Shown: one piece after another, positions 11,903-21,393 of the stretch
How positions within the stretch are numbered: position 1 is the first letter of the stretch
Layout of the letters: the number at the start of each line of letters is the position of its first letter
Assembly (NCBI GenBank): GCA_034509735.1
Contig: JACGWO010000013.1
Span: 10,250,136-10,314,135 of the forward strand
Reading direction: 5' to 3'
DNA: 64,000 nt
Source: Sesamum alatum
Lineage: Eukaryota; Streptophyta; Magnoliopsida; Lamiales; Pedaliaceae
The notes under the pieces: generated by a model
Seen by the model: only the letters and a program-made list of their open reading frames with translations
Databases searched by the model: none
What the model was told of the DNA's origin: nothing
Made by a program: the position numbers and the translations under genes

Positions 11903-12211
11903 CTAATGTAGAAGAGGTAACAGTCCGAAGGCGTCCCTGATGCGCTCTTGGTAAGATTTGGATGTTTTAGAGGTATACCTTCGATTTCTCGTCAGATCTG
12001 TAACCTCAGCTTTCAAATATTTAAGATCCTTATGTAGATCTGGGAGGATCTTTAGGACCTCGTCCATCTTTTGGATCAAGAGATCTATTTTCTTAGGTAT
12101 ATGGATTAACCTATGTCCATAATCTTGGACTATCTTTTGGACCTCTCTTAGATCTTGAGAGAATTTCGAGTTGTCCGGCTCGAGTTCTTTCCAATCAGTT
12201 CTTTTAATCAT
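11903..12211 (-). pseudogene. Small coiled-coil frame in the pararetrovirus-like fragment
   Basis: This 102-codon minus-strand frame lies between the primer-binding site and the capsid-like frame. Its middle (about residues 40-75) has regularly spaced Ile/Leu with Lys/Asp/Glu between them, which predicts a coiled coil. Small coiled-coil proteins or domains occur in this part of caulimovirid genomes (virion-associated type), but nothing diagnostic is seen, so the family assignment is inferred from position. The upstream sequence to about 12540 carries several stops. Confidence 0.35.
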
Positions 12212-12579
12212 TAGAATTGTACTGATTCAGAAATTTACCCTATCCATTTCTCCTGGCTGGGATTCTTCCATGGATTTCAGCTGCATATAGGCGTCTCACA
12301 GCATTTCCTGGTAGCGTCTGGCAGACCTAGTAATTTCTCAACTATTCCTCTCTTTCTTCTTTTGTAAGAAGATCCAAGTCAATCCTTCTTGGGTTTTTCT
12401 CTATTTTTCTAAAAATTTCCATAAGAAAATTCTTTTTCTGTATTTTCAGAATCTAAAAAATATTCCCTGTTTTCATTGCAACTCAAACTTACGTTCGGTT
12501 CCATACTTTACGAAATCTCCTCCGTTAGGGATAAAATATCAATATGTAATATAAACAAATAATTTCTTCAATAAACCTA

Positions 12580-12592
12580 GGCTCTGATATCA
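12580..12592 (-). other. Primer-binding site (tRNA-Met type)
   Basis: On the minus strand TGATATCAGAGCC differs at one position from the perfect 13-base tRNA-iMet complement present in the copia elements at 23354 and 28801. It lies upstream of the coiled-coil and capsid-like frames in the same orientation. Confidence 0.55.
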
Positions 12593-12868
12593 TTCTGTTT
12601 GAGCATTGGCATTAAAATACAAAATCAATGGATATGGACTAAAATAGTTCAGGAAAAAGCTATACAGGGGTAAAATTGTCCGAAATTTGGTCAGAGGACT
12701 TAAATAACTCATTTTTTAAAGTTACAGAACTAAAACTAATACTGTTAAACTCAAAGGACTAAAATCAATATTGTGCATAATTAGCGGACTATTCAAATAA
12801 TTTTCCCTTAACAAAATTACTATATTAACAAAAAATTATATAAAATTTGGTATAATTTTGTTTTCAAA
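12593..12868. other. AT-rich stretch with MITE-like end
   Basis: It contains paired phrases typical of small terminal-inverted-repeat elements (GGACTAAAAT near 12637 and 12755) and a possible terminus near 12810 (TTTTCCCTTA). No second terminus or target duplication could be fixed. Confidence 0.25.
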
Positions 12869-14321
12869 TTGAAAATTACAAAAAAAAATCCTATTCTAAA
12901 CCGGCATATTCCTCCTGCTCCTCTTCAGCCGGCTGGTGGCCCTAAACGGTGTCGTCCGCTGTGGCAAGGTCATGGGGTGGATGCTACGATGAATCCAGAT
13001 ATGGTGGGATGCCAAAATGAGTCATCATGTGATGCATCATTCTCTCCATCTGCTGCAACGCCGCTCAAGTCCGGCATTCTTCGAGTCTGCTACCGATGGT
13101 GATGGCGGTGGCGGTGGCGCTTCCCTGTGATGGTGCCACAGTGGAGTTAAGGCCTTTGAGCCCAGACTAAAGTTCCGACCCTTGTTTGGGTTGCCAGTTG
13201 ACTCGTAGCTGCTCCTCCGTCATGGCGACTAAGGCTGCAGAAGATCCAACATCGTGCCCAGTCATCCGCCCCTTGACAGCGTGGTCATTGAGCACTTCAA
13301 AAATAAGAAATAAATATTAAGAAAAATAAATAATTAATTGAATTATTTTTAATAAGAAATATTTTTTGCGTACTTACCACCACCTGCTCCGCCCTGGAGC
13401 CGCTCAGTTGTTGTCCACCTACTTTTTGTAGCATCTGCAGAAGACCTCCGTTTGCTTTGGCGGCATGCCGAGCTAGGTCTCCTGTGGAAAAATTGAAATC
13501 CGTTTGCCCCTGAAATTAATAGTTAAATAATTATTATTATTAAATATACATCCATATTTCAAGAGTTTGAAATCTCCCAAACTTGTGGTTAGGGAGGACT
13601 CCTCTTGAGTAAAGAGTTCGTAGTCTCCTATACTTTGTATTAGGGTGCTTCTACGGAACCAAAGGGTAATTCAATTTGATGTATATTCTCTCAAAGCCTC
13701 ACGCAAATAAGTCTCTCTACTCTCTCTTGGGGAATCACTAAAGTCTCCGAGGGTTCAAGGTGTGTAAAACAGTGGCTTACTCTAGTAGTAATCCACCAAG
13801 GCGAGCAAGGCGTGTTCGTGGGTTCCACAATATTTGGAGCAAGATCCGTGGGGAGATCTTGAAGATGTTCATGGGGATCTTGAAAATGTACGTGGAGTAA
13901 TCTTCAAGAATGAGAAAGACGATGTTTTCGTGATCCAATCGGGTCATGAGCTCGTAGACGAGCCAGATCCTGGTACGTGGATCGACATACTTTCGCTACT
14001 ACAGGTTTAATCGATCCACGATTATGTGCTAATGTGATTATCGATTATACAACATGCACATAGATTACATATTCTATGCGAGAATATTTATTTTACAAAA
14101 TACCCATTGTTATTATTTTCCAATAATTATTAATAATTTAGCAAATTGGATGACCCCCGACGCTACACAGTGGACGTTGATCTTGTGTTTGCCGCCCTGT
14201 TGGCTTTATTCTTCGTGGCCTCCTCCTTGCAAGTTGGGGAGGCCCAATACTTCCAAAGTTGGCACCAGACCTCCTCAGCCAGCCACATTGGATGCCTGAA
14301 CAATGCCTTGGTCGTAGAGAA
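12869..14321 (-). pseudogene. CACTA (En/Spm) plant-transposase gene remnant
   Basis: Minus-strand frames recall the 'plant transposase, Ptta/En/Spm' protein encoded by CACTA elements. From 14320 down to about 14150 a frame reads EEVWCQLWKYWAS, then KNKANRAANT, then RRGSSN, the pattern W..L..yW followed by K.NR...GS. After AT-rich DNA, a splice-acceptor-like TTTCAG (about 13512) leads to an exon-like piece (13500-13380) with PPKQTEVF, and another piece (13300-12900) reads VNWQPKQG and ends near the motif MERMMHHMM. Frames are broken by stops. The function would be in transposition of a CACTA element; the termini are not seen. The copy is cut at 14322 by an LTR. Confidence 0.4.
13550..14140 (+). 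other. Unassigned insert or intron within the CACTA remnant
   Basis: This block separates two exon-like pieces of the CACTA transposase remnant. It has CT-rich leader-like sequence near 13695-13725, several short repeated phrases (GATCTTGAAGATG, GGATCTTGAAAATG near 13855-13890) and no long frame. It could be an intron or part of an unrelated retroelement LTR. I cannot fix boundaries or a target duplication. Confidence 0.25.
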
Positions 14322-15329
14322 TGAAGGGACATGCGAATCCTTCCGGGAGCGCGAGCGGAAGCGTGAGAATGCGAAATAGCTATATTTAAAACAATTATCA
14401 CAAAATCCCAATGGGTGTACCCTTGGGTGTTCAACCAGACGTTCGATGTAGGATGTAACAATATTATAAACTTATATTGTACATAGAGCATAGAGATGAA
14501 AAGCAAAGTACGAAAGCGTAAAACCGAAATTACCTTTGTAGTTATATCGCTTGTACGGCTACGAGCATTGTTCCTCTCCGAAAATGCTCACCAAGTTCAA
14601 ACGTATGAACTCTCTAGAGTAGTCCACATCACACCGAAAGAGATGCACGTGTTTCTTACTAGAGAAAAATGGATCTAGAGAACTCGGTTTAAGAAACTAG
14701 AACACTATTAAATTAGTGTCTTTTCTTAAACTTTCTTTGGTCTTTCAAATGATCCAAGATCAAATAAAGAACAAAGGAGATATGTGTATGAGTAGAGAGG
14801 GGGCCAAAAAAGAGAGGAGAGAGTGTAGTGTGTTTTTCTTCTTTTCCCTAGAAAAAGATGAAAATGAATTCTCTTGCTTTGATGATTGTATATACTCATA
14901 TATACCCAAAATTAATGTGATTATTGAAATGTGTCCAGGTTAATCAAACAATGTCTACATAAATCCCAATCAATCCCACTAATTCATCAATCAAGCCTAC
15001 CATCTGGTAAGGTATAATTTAATCATACCAAATGAGAGAGGTATGATTGGAACTGATTTGTCCCTTACCAAAAGGGACAAGTCAACATCACCAAGGCCAT
15101 GTGTGGTCGATTTTTACCTCTCCAAGAGTGGTAATTTTCAGCCATTGCTATATTGGGAAGAAGTCCAACTTCTTCTCATTCCAAAAAGTGGAATTAACAC
15201 ACCTCTTGGGCCAAAATTATAACGAATCGGGTTCCACTGTAATCCAATTACAACGAACCCAAAATTAAATCTCATTTAATTCAAGGTCCACTTAAATAAT
15301 TCCATTGATCCTTTAATCTAATTAAAAGA
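14322..15329 (-). repeat. Copia LTR, left part, split by a nested element
   Basis: It begins TGAAGGGACATGCG at 14322, matching the left end of the first LTR subfamily (TGAAGGACAAGCGG). It follows that LTR to 15329, where another copia element is inserted (target site AAAGA at 15325-15329). The LTR resumes at 25565. It disrupts the CACTA transposase remnant (candidate target site GAGAA at 14317-14321). Confidence 0.8.
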
Positions 15330-17483
15330 TGAAGGACAGGCGGATCCGTCCGGGAGCGCAAGCGGAAGCGAGAAATGCGAGAAATACGTAAATTTAAAAC
15401 AATTAAATAAATGTAATCCCAAGGGATGTACCCTTGGGTGCTCAAACGAGCGTTCGATGTAGGATGTATTAACATAGAAGCATATACATAATACATAGGG
15501 CATTGATGAAATGTAAATCTACAAAAGCGTAATAAAACAGTTACCTTTGTAGATTTCACGTGTGTGCGCCTACTTGCATTGTTCCTTATCTGGAATGTTC
15601 ACAAAATCCAAACGTATGGATTCTCCAAAGGTGATCCACACCACACCGGAAGTAAAACACACGTTCTCCTTGCTAGAAGAAAACGGGTTTGTGAAGGAGT
15701 CGGTTCAAGAGTAAACACTATGAATTAGTGTTCTCTTAAACCTACTTTGTTCTTCCTTTTGATCCAAGATCAAATGAAGAACACAAGTGGGAGAGGGAGA
15801 GAGTGGCTGAGATGTATGAGGGAGAGAGAGGCCGAATTTTTGTCTTTTCTTTTCCTTGAAAAGATGAATTGTGATTCTATTATGCAAGGTGTTGTATATA
15901 CTCATATATATACATAATTAATGTAATTATTGGAATGTATCTAGGTTCATCCAAGGATGTCTATACATTCCAATCAATCACCATTAATTCTTCAATCAAG
16001 CCTACCGACTTTTATGCTTATGATCAAATCATACCAAAAGAGAAGGGCTTGATTGGAAATGATTTGTCTCTTATCAAAAGAGACAAGTCAAAGACAAGTC
16101 AACCGCCACCCTGCATGGAACATGGCTGAATTTTGCTTCCTCCAAGGGAGCATTTTCGGCCATGCTCAATATGGGAAGAAGTCCAACTTCTTCCTATTCC
16201 AAAATAGGATTTAATTCTCCTCTCGGGTCAAAATTTAACGGACCGGGTTTTATCGTAATCCAATTACGACGAGCCCAAAATTAAATCCAATTTAATATCC
16301 ACTTAAATTATTCCCGTTGGTCTTTTAATCCAATCAATAGATCCAACATCTCAATTTTTTATATTTAATCAATAAATCCAATTTACCGATTAAACAAGGG
16401 CCCGATACAATACCGGCCCATCCATCCAATGGACTATCCCTTAGAGACTAGAGACTAGAGACTAGGTGAATATTGGCCCGTCCATACAATACCGGCCCGT
16501 CCATCCACATGGGTGGCCGTCTAGCCACGGTCCATGGCACTAGAGACTAGGTGAATGTTGCGTGAACATTTAGGCGTCGATTCCGTATGGCTACGGTCCT
16601 TTCGTTCTACCGTCTCCCGACCTCAATCTAGGGTATGGAATTGGGCGTCGGTTCCCATCCTTGACTAGGCATCTATGCTTAATACTCGAGACTACGCATG
16701 TTTATTGCATCGACACTGGAAACCATTTCCTGTTCGATCAACCACTGTGGCCACAGCTTTAAACTACATGAACCTGTCTCCGAGTGCATAGGAGATACCT
16801 TTGTCACATACTGACAGGGGACGGATCCTCGTCTTGGAACATATCGTCCTCGCTACACATTCCGACTGCACTGGACAAGGCTTATAATGATTATCTTATA
16901 GAATGATCACCTCTCGCAGATCCAAGATACAGTCGTCCTGTGCACGTGACTGCCATGGTTCCTCAAGTCTGAGGACTACTCCCGTACTATCAGAATCGGG
17001 GAAATCCAGTCATATCGACCAAGCCTCCAAAGCTTCCATATGATGATCCCCGCGAGTCAGTCCAGTCGGCTCGACCCCAGTCGACCAACCCATTAAGATC
17101 GTGTAGGCATCCCACGACGTTCGCCGATGAAACACGGCACTCATCCAATGAACACGACTCTTGATGCAAGTCTCAATAGGACTCTCGATGCCCTGTCTCG
17201 AGGTCCTCAACTTGGAGCGTTTCAGACCCAACTCTCAATCAGTTGGTTTTATGACCACCATCTAATGCGTGGCCCAACTACATGAGTTGTTAACCGTAGT
17301 CTGTGGGCTTTGTTTCGATATAAGTAAAACACCGTTTTAACATATGTAAAATGAGCGCAACAAAGAAGGTACCATTGGTGACGAATACTCATTTTATTCA
17401 TCACATAATATTACATTACATCAAGTTGTTAAATAGGTTACAAAACGCCAAACCTATTGGCTTTCTGGTCACCTATTCTAACA
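15330..17483 (-). repeat. 3' LTR of the nested copia element
   Basis: 2154 bp, bounded by TG/CA. It ends next to the polypurine tract at 17484. Compared with the 5' LTR it has lost the block equivalent to about 24470-24580, and at 16441-16500 carries instead a short duplication (GAGACTA repeated, and GGCCCGTCCAT twice). Confidence 0.9.
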
Positions 17484-17494
17484 ATCTCCCACTT
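17484..17494 (-). other. Polypurine tract
   Basis: AAGTGGGAGAT on the minus strand abuts the 3' LTR start at 17483. Confidence 0.85.
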
Positions 17495-18326
17495 GACCTA
17501 AAGCCAATCACCCATTGACGTCGAACCTCTTATCCAGATGGTGAGTATGGGCAACTTGCGACAGGTGCTTAGCAAGTGGATCTGCTATGTTTTCTGCAGA
17601 GCTGACTCGGTCCAACCGAAAGTCACTCCTGCTAACCATCACTCCGAGCAGATGATAGCGTCTAAGAATTTGTTTGGATCGTGATGAGATCTTGGTTCCT
17701 TTGATAGCGCTAACGCCTCGTTGTTATCGCAGAAGATAACTACACGCTTAACAATGCTAGGTACTACATCCAACCCTTGGATGTAGCCATCAACCAAACC
17801 GTTTCCTTAGCAGCTTCCAAAGCCGCTATGTATTCAATAACTCTATGGTGGAGTCCGCCGTGGTAGCCTACTTGGAACACTTCCAAGTAACCACGCCACC
17901 ATTTAGTCTAAATACAAAACCAGACTGAGACTTGGCATCATCGTTATCCGACTGGAAGCTAGCATCGCCATAGCCTTCCAGTATCAACTCTCCACCACCG
18001 TAGATCAAGAACATGTCCTTAGTCCTTTTCAGGTACTTCAGGATAATCTTGATCGCACTCCAGTGTGCCTCCCCGGCACACGACTGATATCGACTAGTTA
18101 TGCTCAAAGCAAAAGCCACATCAGCTCTAGTGCACTGGACAGCGTACTGAATGCTGCCTACGGCTGAAGCGTAGGGGATGTCCAACATCCGTTTAAGCTC
18201 CTCATCAGTCTTAGGAGACTGCTTCTTGGATAACTTAATTACATGCCTCATAAGAAGGAATCCTCGTTTTGATTTCTCAATCTTGAATCTCTTCAAGACT
18301 TTCTCAATATACGAGGACTGGACCAT
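17495..18326 (-). pseudogene. Copia pol: RT end and RNase H, frameshifted
   Basis: The minus-strand frame 18326-17868 carries the end of the RT domain and the connection to RNase H: QSSYIEKVLKRF, then MRHVIKLSKKQSPKT, then PYASAVGSIQYA, ALSITSRYQ and [18 protein letters not shown]. It includes the first RNase H segment before the frame breaks at 'GGVVTWKCSK'. The rest of RNase H (17495-17867) is recognisable at the DNA level against 4037-4450 but is shifted and contains stops. The domain would remove template RNA during reverse transcription. Confidence 0.85.
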
Positions 18327-19288
18327 TCATAACATCCTTCTAGATCTATCCCTGTAGATCTTGATGCCAAGGATGTAAGATGCCTCGCCCATATCCTTCA
18401 TGGAGAATTGAGTTGACAACCAAGCTTTAATGGTACCCAACATCTTAGCATCATTCCCAATGAGCAAGATTTCATCCACGTAAAGCACTAGAAACGCAAC
18501 CGAGCTCCCACTAATCATCTTGTATACACAAGGATCAGACTCATTCTTGATGAAATCATATCCCCGAATGACTTCATCAAAACGTATGTTCCAGCTTCAG
18601 GAAGCTTGTTTGAGGCCATAGATGGACCTTTGGAGACGGTAGACTTCTGCTCTTCTCCAACAGATGTGAAACCCTCCGGTTGATCCATATAGATCTCTTC
18701 CTCTATGAAACCGTTGAAGAAGGCAGTTTTCACGTCCATCTGCCATATTTCATAGTCATACCATGCTGCTATGGCAAGCAGTATCTGAATGGACTTAGCC
18801 ATTGCCACGGGCGAGTAGGTTTCCTCAAAGTCGACCCCGGGTCGCTGAGTGTAACCCTTCACCACAAGCCTGGCTTTGAAGGTTTTAACCTCCCCGTCAG
18901 CTCCAAACTTACGTTTGTAGACCCATTTATACCCTACCGGTTTTACCCCTTTGGGTGGGTCCACTAGGGTCCAAACCTGGTTTGTACCCATTGAGTCCAT
19001 CTCGAATTTCATGGTCTCAAGCCACTTATCCGAATCGATGTCCGACATCGCTTCTCTGTACGTCTTTGGATCATTATCCAACTGACCAGTCAGGCCTAAA
19101 AATCCATACCTATCAAGTGCATGGGATACTCTGGCCGACCTACAGAGGGCTGGAACATTATCAGTAGAAACTACTGCCTCAGATGTTACTACCGCCTCAT
19201 GGGGTACCTCACTTGATTCCTCAAGGAGTACCTCATTGTGTCGACTATCCGATGGAAAGCCATTTTCCAAGAACACTGCGTTTCGCAA
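18327..19288 (-). pseudogene. Copia pol: reverse transcriptase, mutated catalytic motif
   Basis: Minus-strand frames 19288-18515 and 18518-18327 carry most of the RT: VWTLVDPPKGVKPVGYKWVY, then KARLVVKGYTQ, then the first catalytic Asp segment QMDVKTAFFNG, and EIYMDQPEGF. A frameshift follows near 18680, in the 'KVCRLQRSIYGLKQA' region. The second catalytic segment, expected to read YVDD, reads YVDE in the 18327-18518 frame. Asp-to-Glu at this position would be expected to disable or weaken the polymerase. The first ~90 residues are the linker from integrase. The role would be DNA synthesis from the element's RNA in the particle. Confidence 0.88.
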
Positions 19289-20110
19289 GACAAAAACCTT
19301 TTGCTCGGAAGGATCATAGAAATGATACCCCAGTTTCTTTCGGATAGCTGATGAACGTGCATAAACTAGATCTCGAGTCGAGTTTATCTCCCACTAATCT
19401 CTTGACATATGCTGGGCAACCCCACACTTTCAAATATTTGTAGGAGGCAGGCTTGTCATGCCATATCTCATTGGCGTCTGGGATATCTTCTTAGATGGCG
19501 CCAAGTTCAAAACTTTGGCCGCCGTCTCAAGAGCGTATCCCTAGAAGGATTAGGGGAGTTCGGTAAAACTCATCATGGATCGAAGCATGTCTAACAAGGT
19601 CCGATTCCTCCTTTCAGACACACCATTAAGTTGTGGTGTTCCAAGAGGGGTCCACTGAGAGAGAATCCCATTTTCTTTTAGATAATCAGTAAACTCACCA
19701 CTCAAATACTCTCCACATCGGTCCGACCAAAGGGCGTTGATCTTTCGACCGGTTTGGCTCTATACTTCAAGTCTGTATTCCTTAAACCTTTCAAAGGCTT
19801 CAGACTTGTACCTCATCAGGTAAACATAACCATACCGTGAGTGATCACCGGTAAAGGTTATGAAGTACGAGTGCCCACCTCTAGCCTGAGTATTTAGTGG
19901 GCCACAGACGTCCCTATAGATCAAATCCAACAGACCGTTAGCTAGCATGCTTTGTCCAACAAAGGGTTTCTTGGTCATATTTCCCTTTAGACAGGATTCG
20001 CAGGTTGGTAGGTAGTCCAAATTGTCTATTTCTAGACTCTTTGAGTCCACCAACCTTCGTATCCTATCTTTAGAGATATAACCTAACCTCGCATGCCATA
20101 TCTAGGCGTC
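19289..20110 (-). pseudogene. Copia integrase, broken
   Basis: The minus-strand frame 20053-19760 has the zinc-binding half CESCLKGNMTKKPF followed by the catalytic core start IYRDVCGPLNTQARGGHSYF and HSRYGYVYLMRY. The residue pair expected as DDHSRY reads GDHSRY, so one Asp is lost. The core continues to about 19400 in shifted frames (the GVPQLNGVSERR-type region near 19640 and WGCPAYVKR-type region near 19420). Integrase would insert the cDNA into host DNA with the 5-bp target duplication seen at the element's ends. Confidence 0.85.
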
Positions 20111-20270
20111 ATCATGATTATCCCGTTTTCATTTGTGTTCCGCAGTTATAATCCAATTAGACTGCTGAAGTATGTACAGATCGTTTACCAATGTACCAAG
20201 CAAATGAGAAATACCATCCTTTGTAATGAAAAAATCATTTTTATTGATGGTAAATGAATATCCCTCCTTG

Positions 20271-21110
20271 TCAAGGACCGGGATAGATACAATATTTTTT
20301 AATCATGCTAGGTACATAGAAATAGTCGTTCAGTACAATCCTAACATGACTACTGATGGCTAACTCCATTGATCCTACGGCTTCCGCAGCAACGGCCTTG
20401 CCATCGCCTAGCCTCAGGATCATCTCATCCTTGGTTAGCCTTCTGCTTCTTTGCATTGCATGCAAATCATTGCAAATGTGAGCACCACACCCGGTATCTA
20501 ATACCCATGAAGAAGAATTAGTTATCATGTTTACTTCAACCACAAACATACCTGGGTTGCAGAGGAGTTGTGGGCACTCCCTCTTCCAATGCCCCTTTCC
20601 TTGGCAATGCATGCAGACATTATTTGCCTTGGACCGCTGAGAACCACGGGCCTTCCCTTTCGCTTTGCCCATCCCAACTGGGTAACAAGCAGGGGCCACA
20701 ACCATCTTCCCCTTTCCCTTCTTCCTCTTCCAGCGTCCGGCCCTCTTGCCATTTGCCTTGGAGGTCGAAGCCTCTCCTGTCAATACCGTCGGCGCCGACT
20801 TGTGGGTCGTTACCTCGTATTGGACCAGCATGTTGATCAACTCATGAATAGACTTCTCAAGTCCGTTCATGTTGTAGTTTACAACAAACGGGTCATAGGA
20901 CGGAGGAAGCGACTGGAGGATCATGTCAATGTACGTGTCATTGTTAAGCCCAGCTTTAAGGTCCTCGAGTTTCTCCACTAGGGAGAGCATCTTAACCCCA
21001 TGACTTTGTACAGATGATCCTTCAGCAAGCTTGGTGCCAAAGAATGATTTTGTTGGGGCATATCTAATATGCCTATCAGGAACCACATAAACCTCGTTCA
21101 TGCGGAGCAT
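20271..21110 (-). pseudogene. Copia gag C-terminal half plus protease
   Basis: This 279-codon minus-strand frame begins inside gag (MNEVYVVPDRHIRYAPTKSF, then PPSYDPFVVNYNMNGLE). It has a Lys/Arg-rich linker, a CCHC zinc knuckle (CMHCQGKGHWKREC) and the start of the aspartic protease (SSWVLDTGCGAHICND, where DTG is the active-site triad). It runs on to FYVPSMIK and then loses frame. Gag packages the RNA and protease cleaves the polyprotein. The upstream gag part is separated by a frameshift near 21115, so a full Gag cannot be made. Confidence 0.88.
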
Positions 21111-21393
21111 TATGGCGGAGCATTGTCCATCCTCTCATATTGTTTTTGGATGTTGTTAGACATCAAAGCCAATTTGATACTACGTACTTTCCGGTTGTCT
21201 CATGCCATTTCTCGAACGTCAAACGTTCTTCAGGCGTAGACCCCTCCGGTAAGTCACTCGGCGGTGACCCGTCCAAGACGTAGCCTTGGTTCTCGAAACC
21301 GAGGACAATCATTAGGTTTCTCAGTTAGTCCGAGTAGTTCGTTCCGTTGAACTTATTAGTCTCAAGTACCATGGTTAATGGATTCTTAGACAT
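21111..21393 (-). pseudogene. Copia gag N-terminus with stop
   Basis: An ATG at 21393 on the minus strand begins the gag (MSKNPL, then ETNKFNGTNYSD). The Trp codon of the DWLRNL motif is replaced by TAA, so translation would end after about 24 codons. A deletion near 21115 shifts the frame into the next part. Confidence 0.85.

Larger units (their letters stand above)
10680..12592 (-). mobile_element. Endogenous pararetrovirus-like (caulimovirid) fragment
   Basis: On the minus strand this stretch has, in order, a tRNA-Met-type primer-binding site, broken short frames, a coiled-coil frame and a capsid-like frame followed by a Lys/Arg/Ser-rich tail. That order and the capsid pattern suggest an integrated plant pararetrovirus. 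No LTR flanks it. Movement-protein, protease and reverse-transcriptase sequences are not seen; the copy is cut at 10680 by a copia LTR. Several stops and frameshifts break it. A decayed LTR element with an unusual gag is the alternative. Confidence 0.45.

Noticed and set aside
14146..14379. Frame with an apparent signal-peptide-like hydrophobic run (VFAALLALFFVASS)
   Set aside because: It is antisense to the CACTA transposase motif KNKANRAANT and runs on into an LTR.
15047..15268. Short frame (MELICPLPKGTSQ)
   Set aside because: It lies in an LTR and is not conserved in the matching part of the other LTRs.
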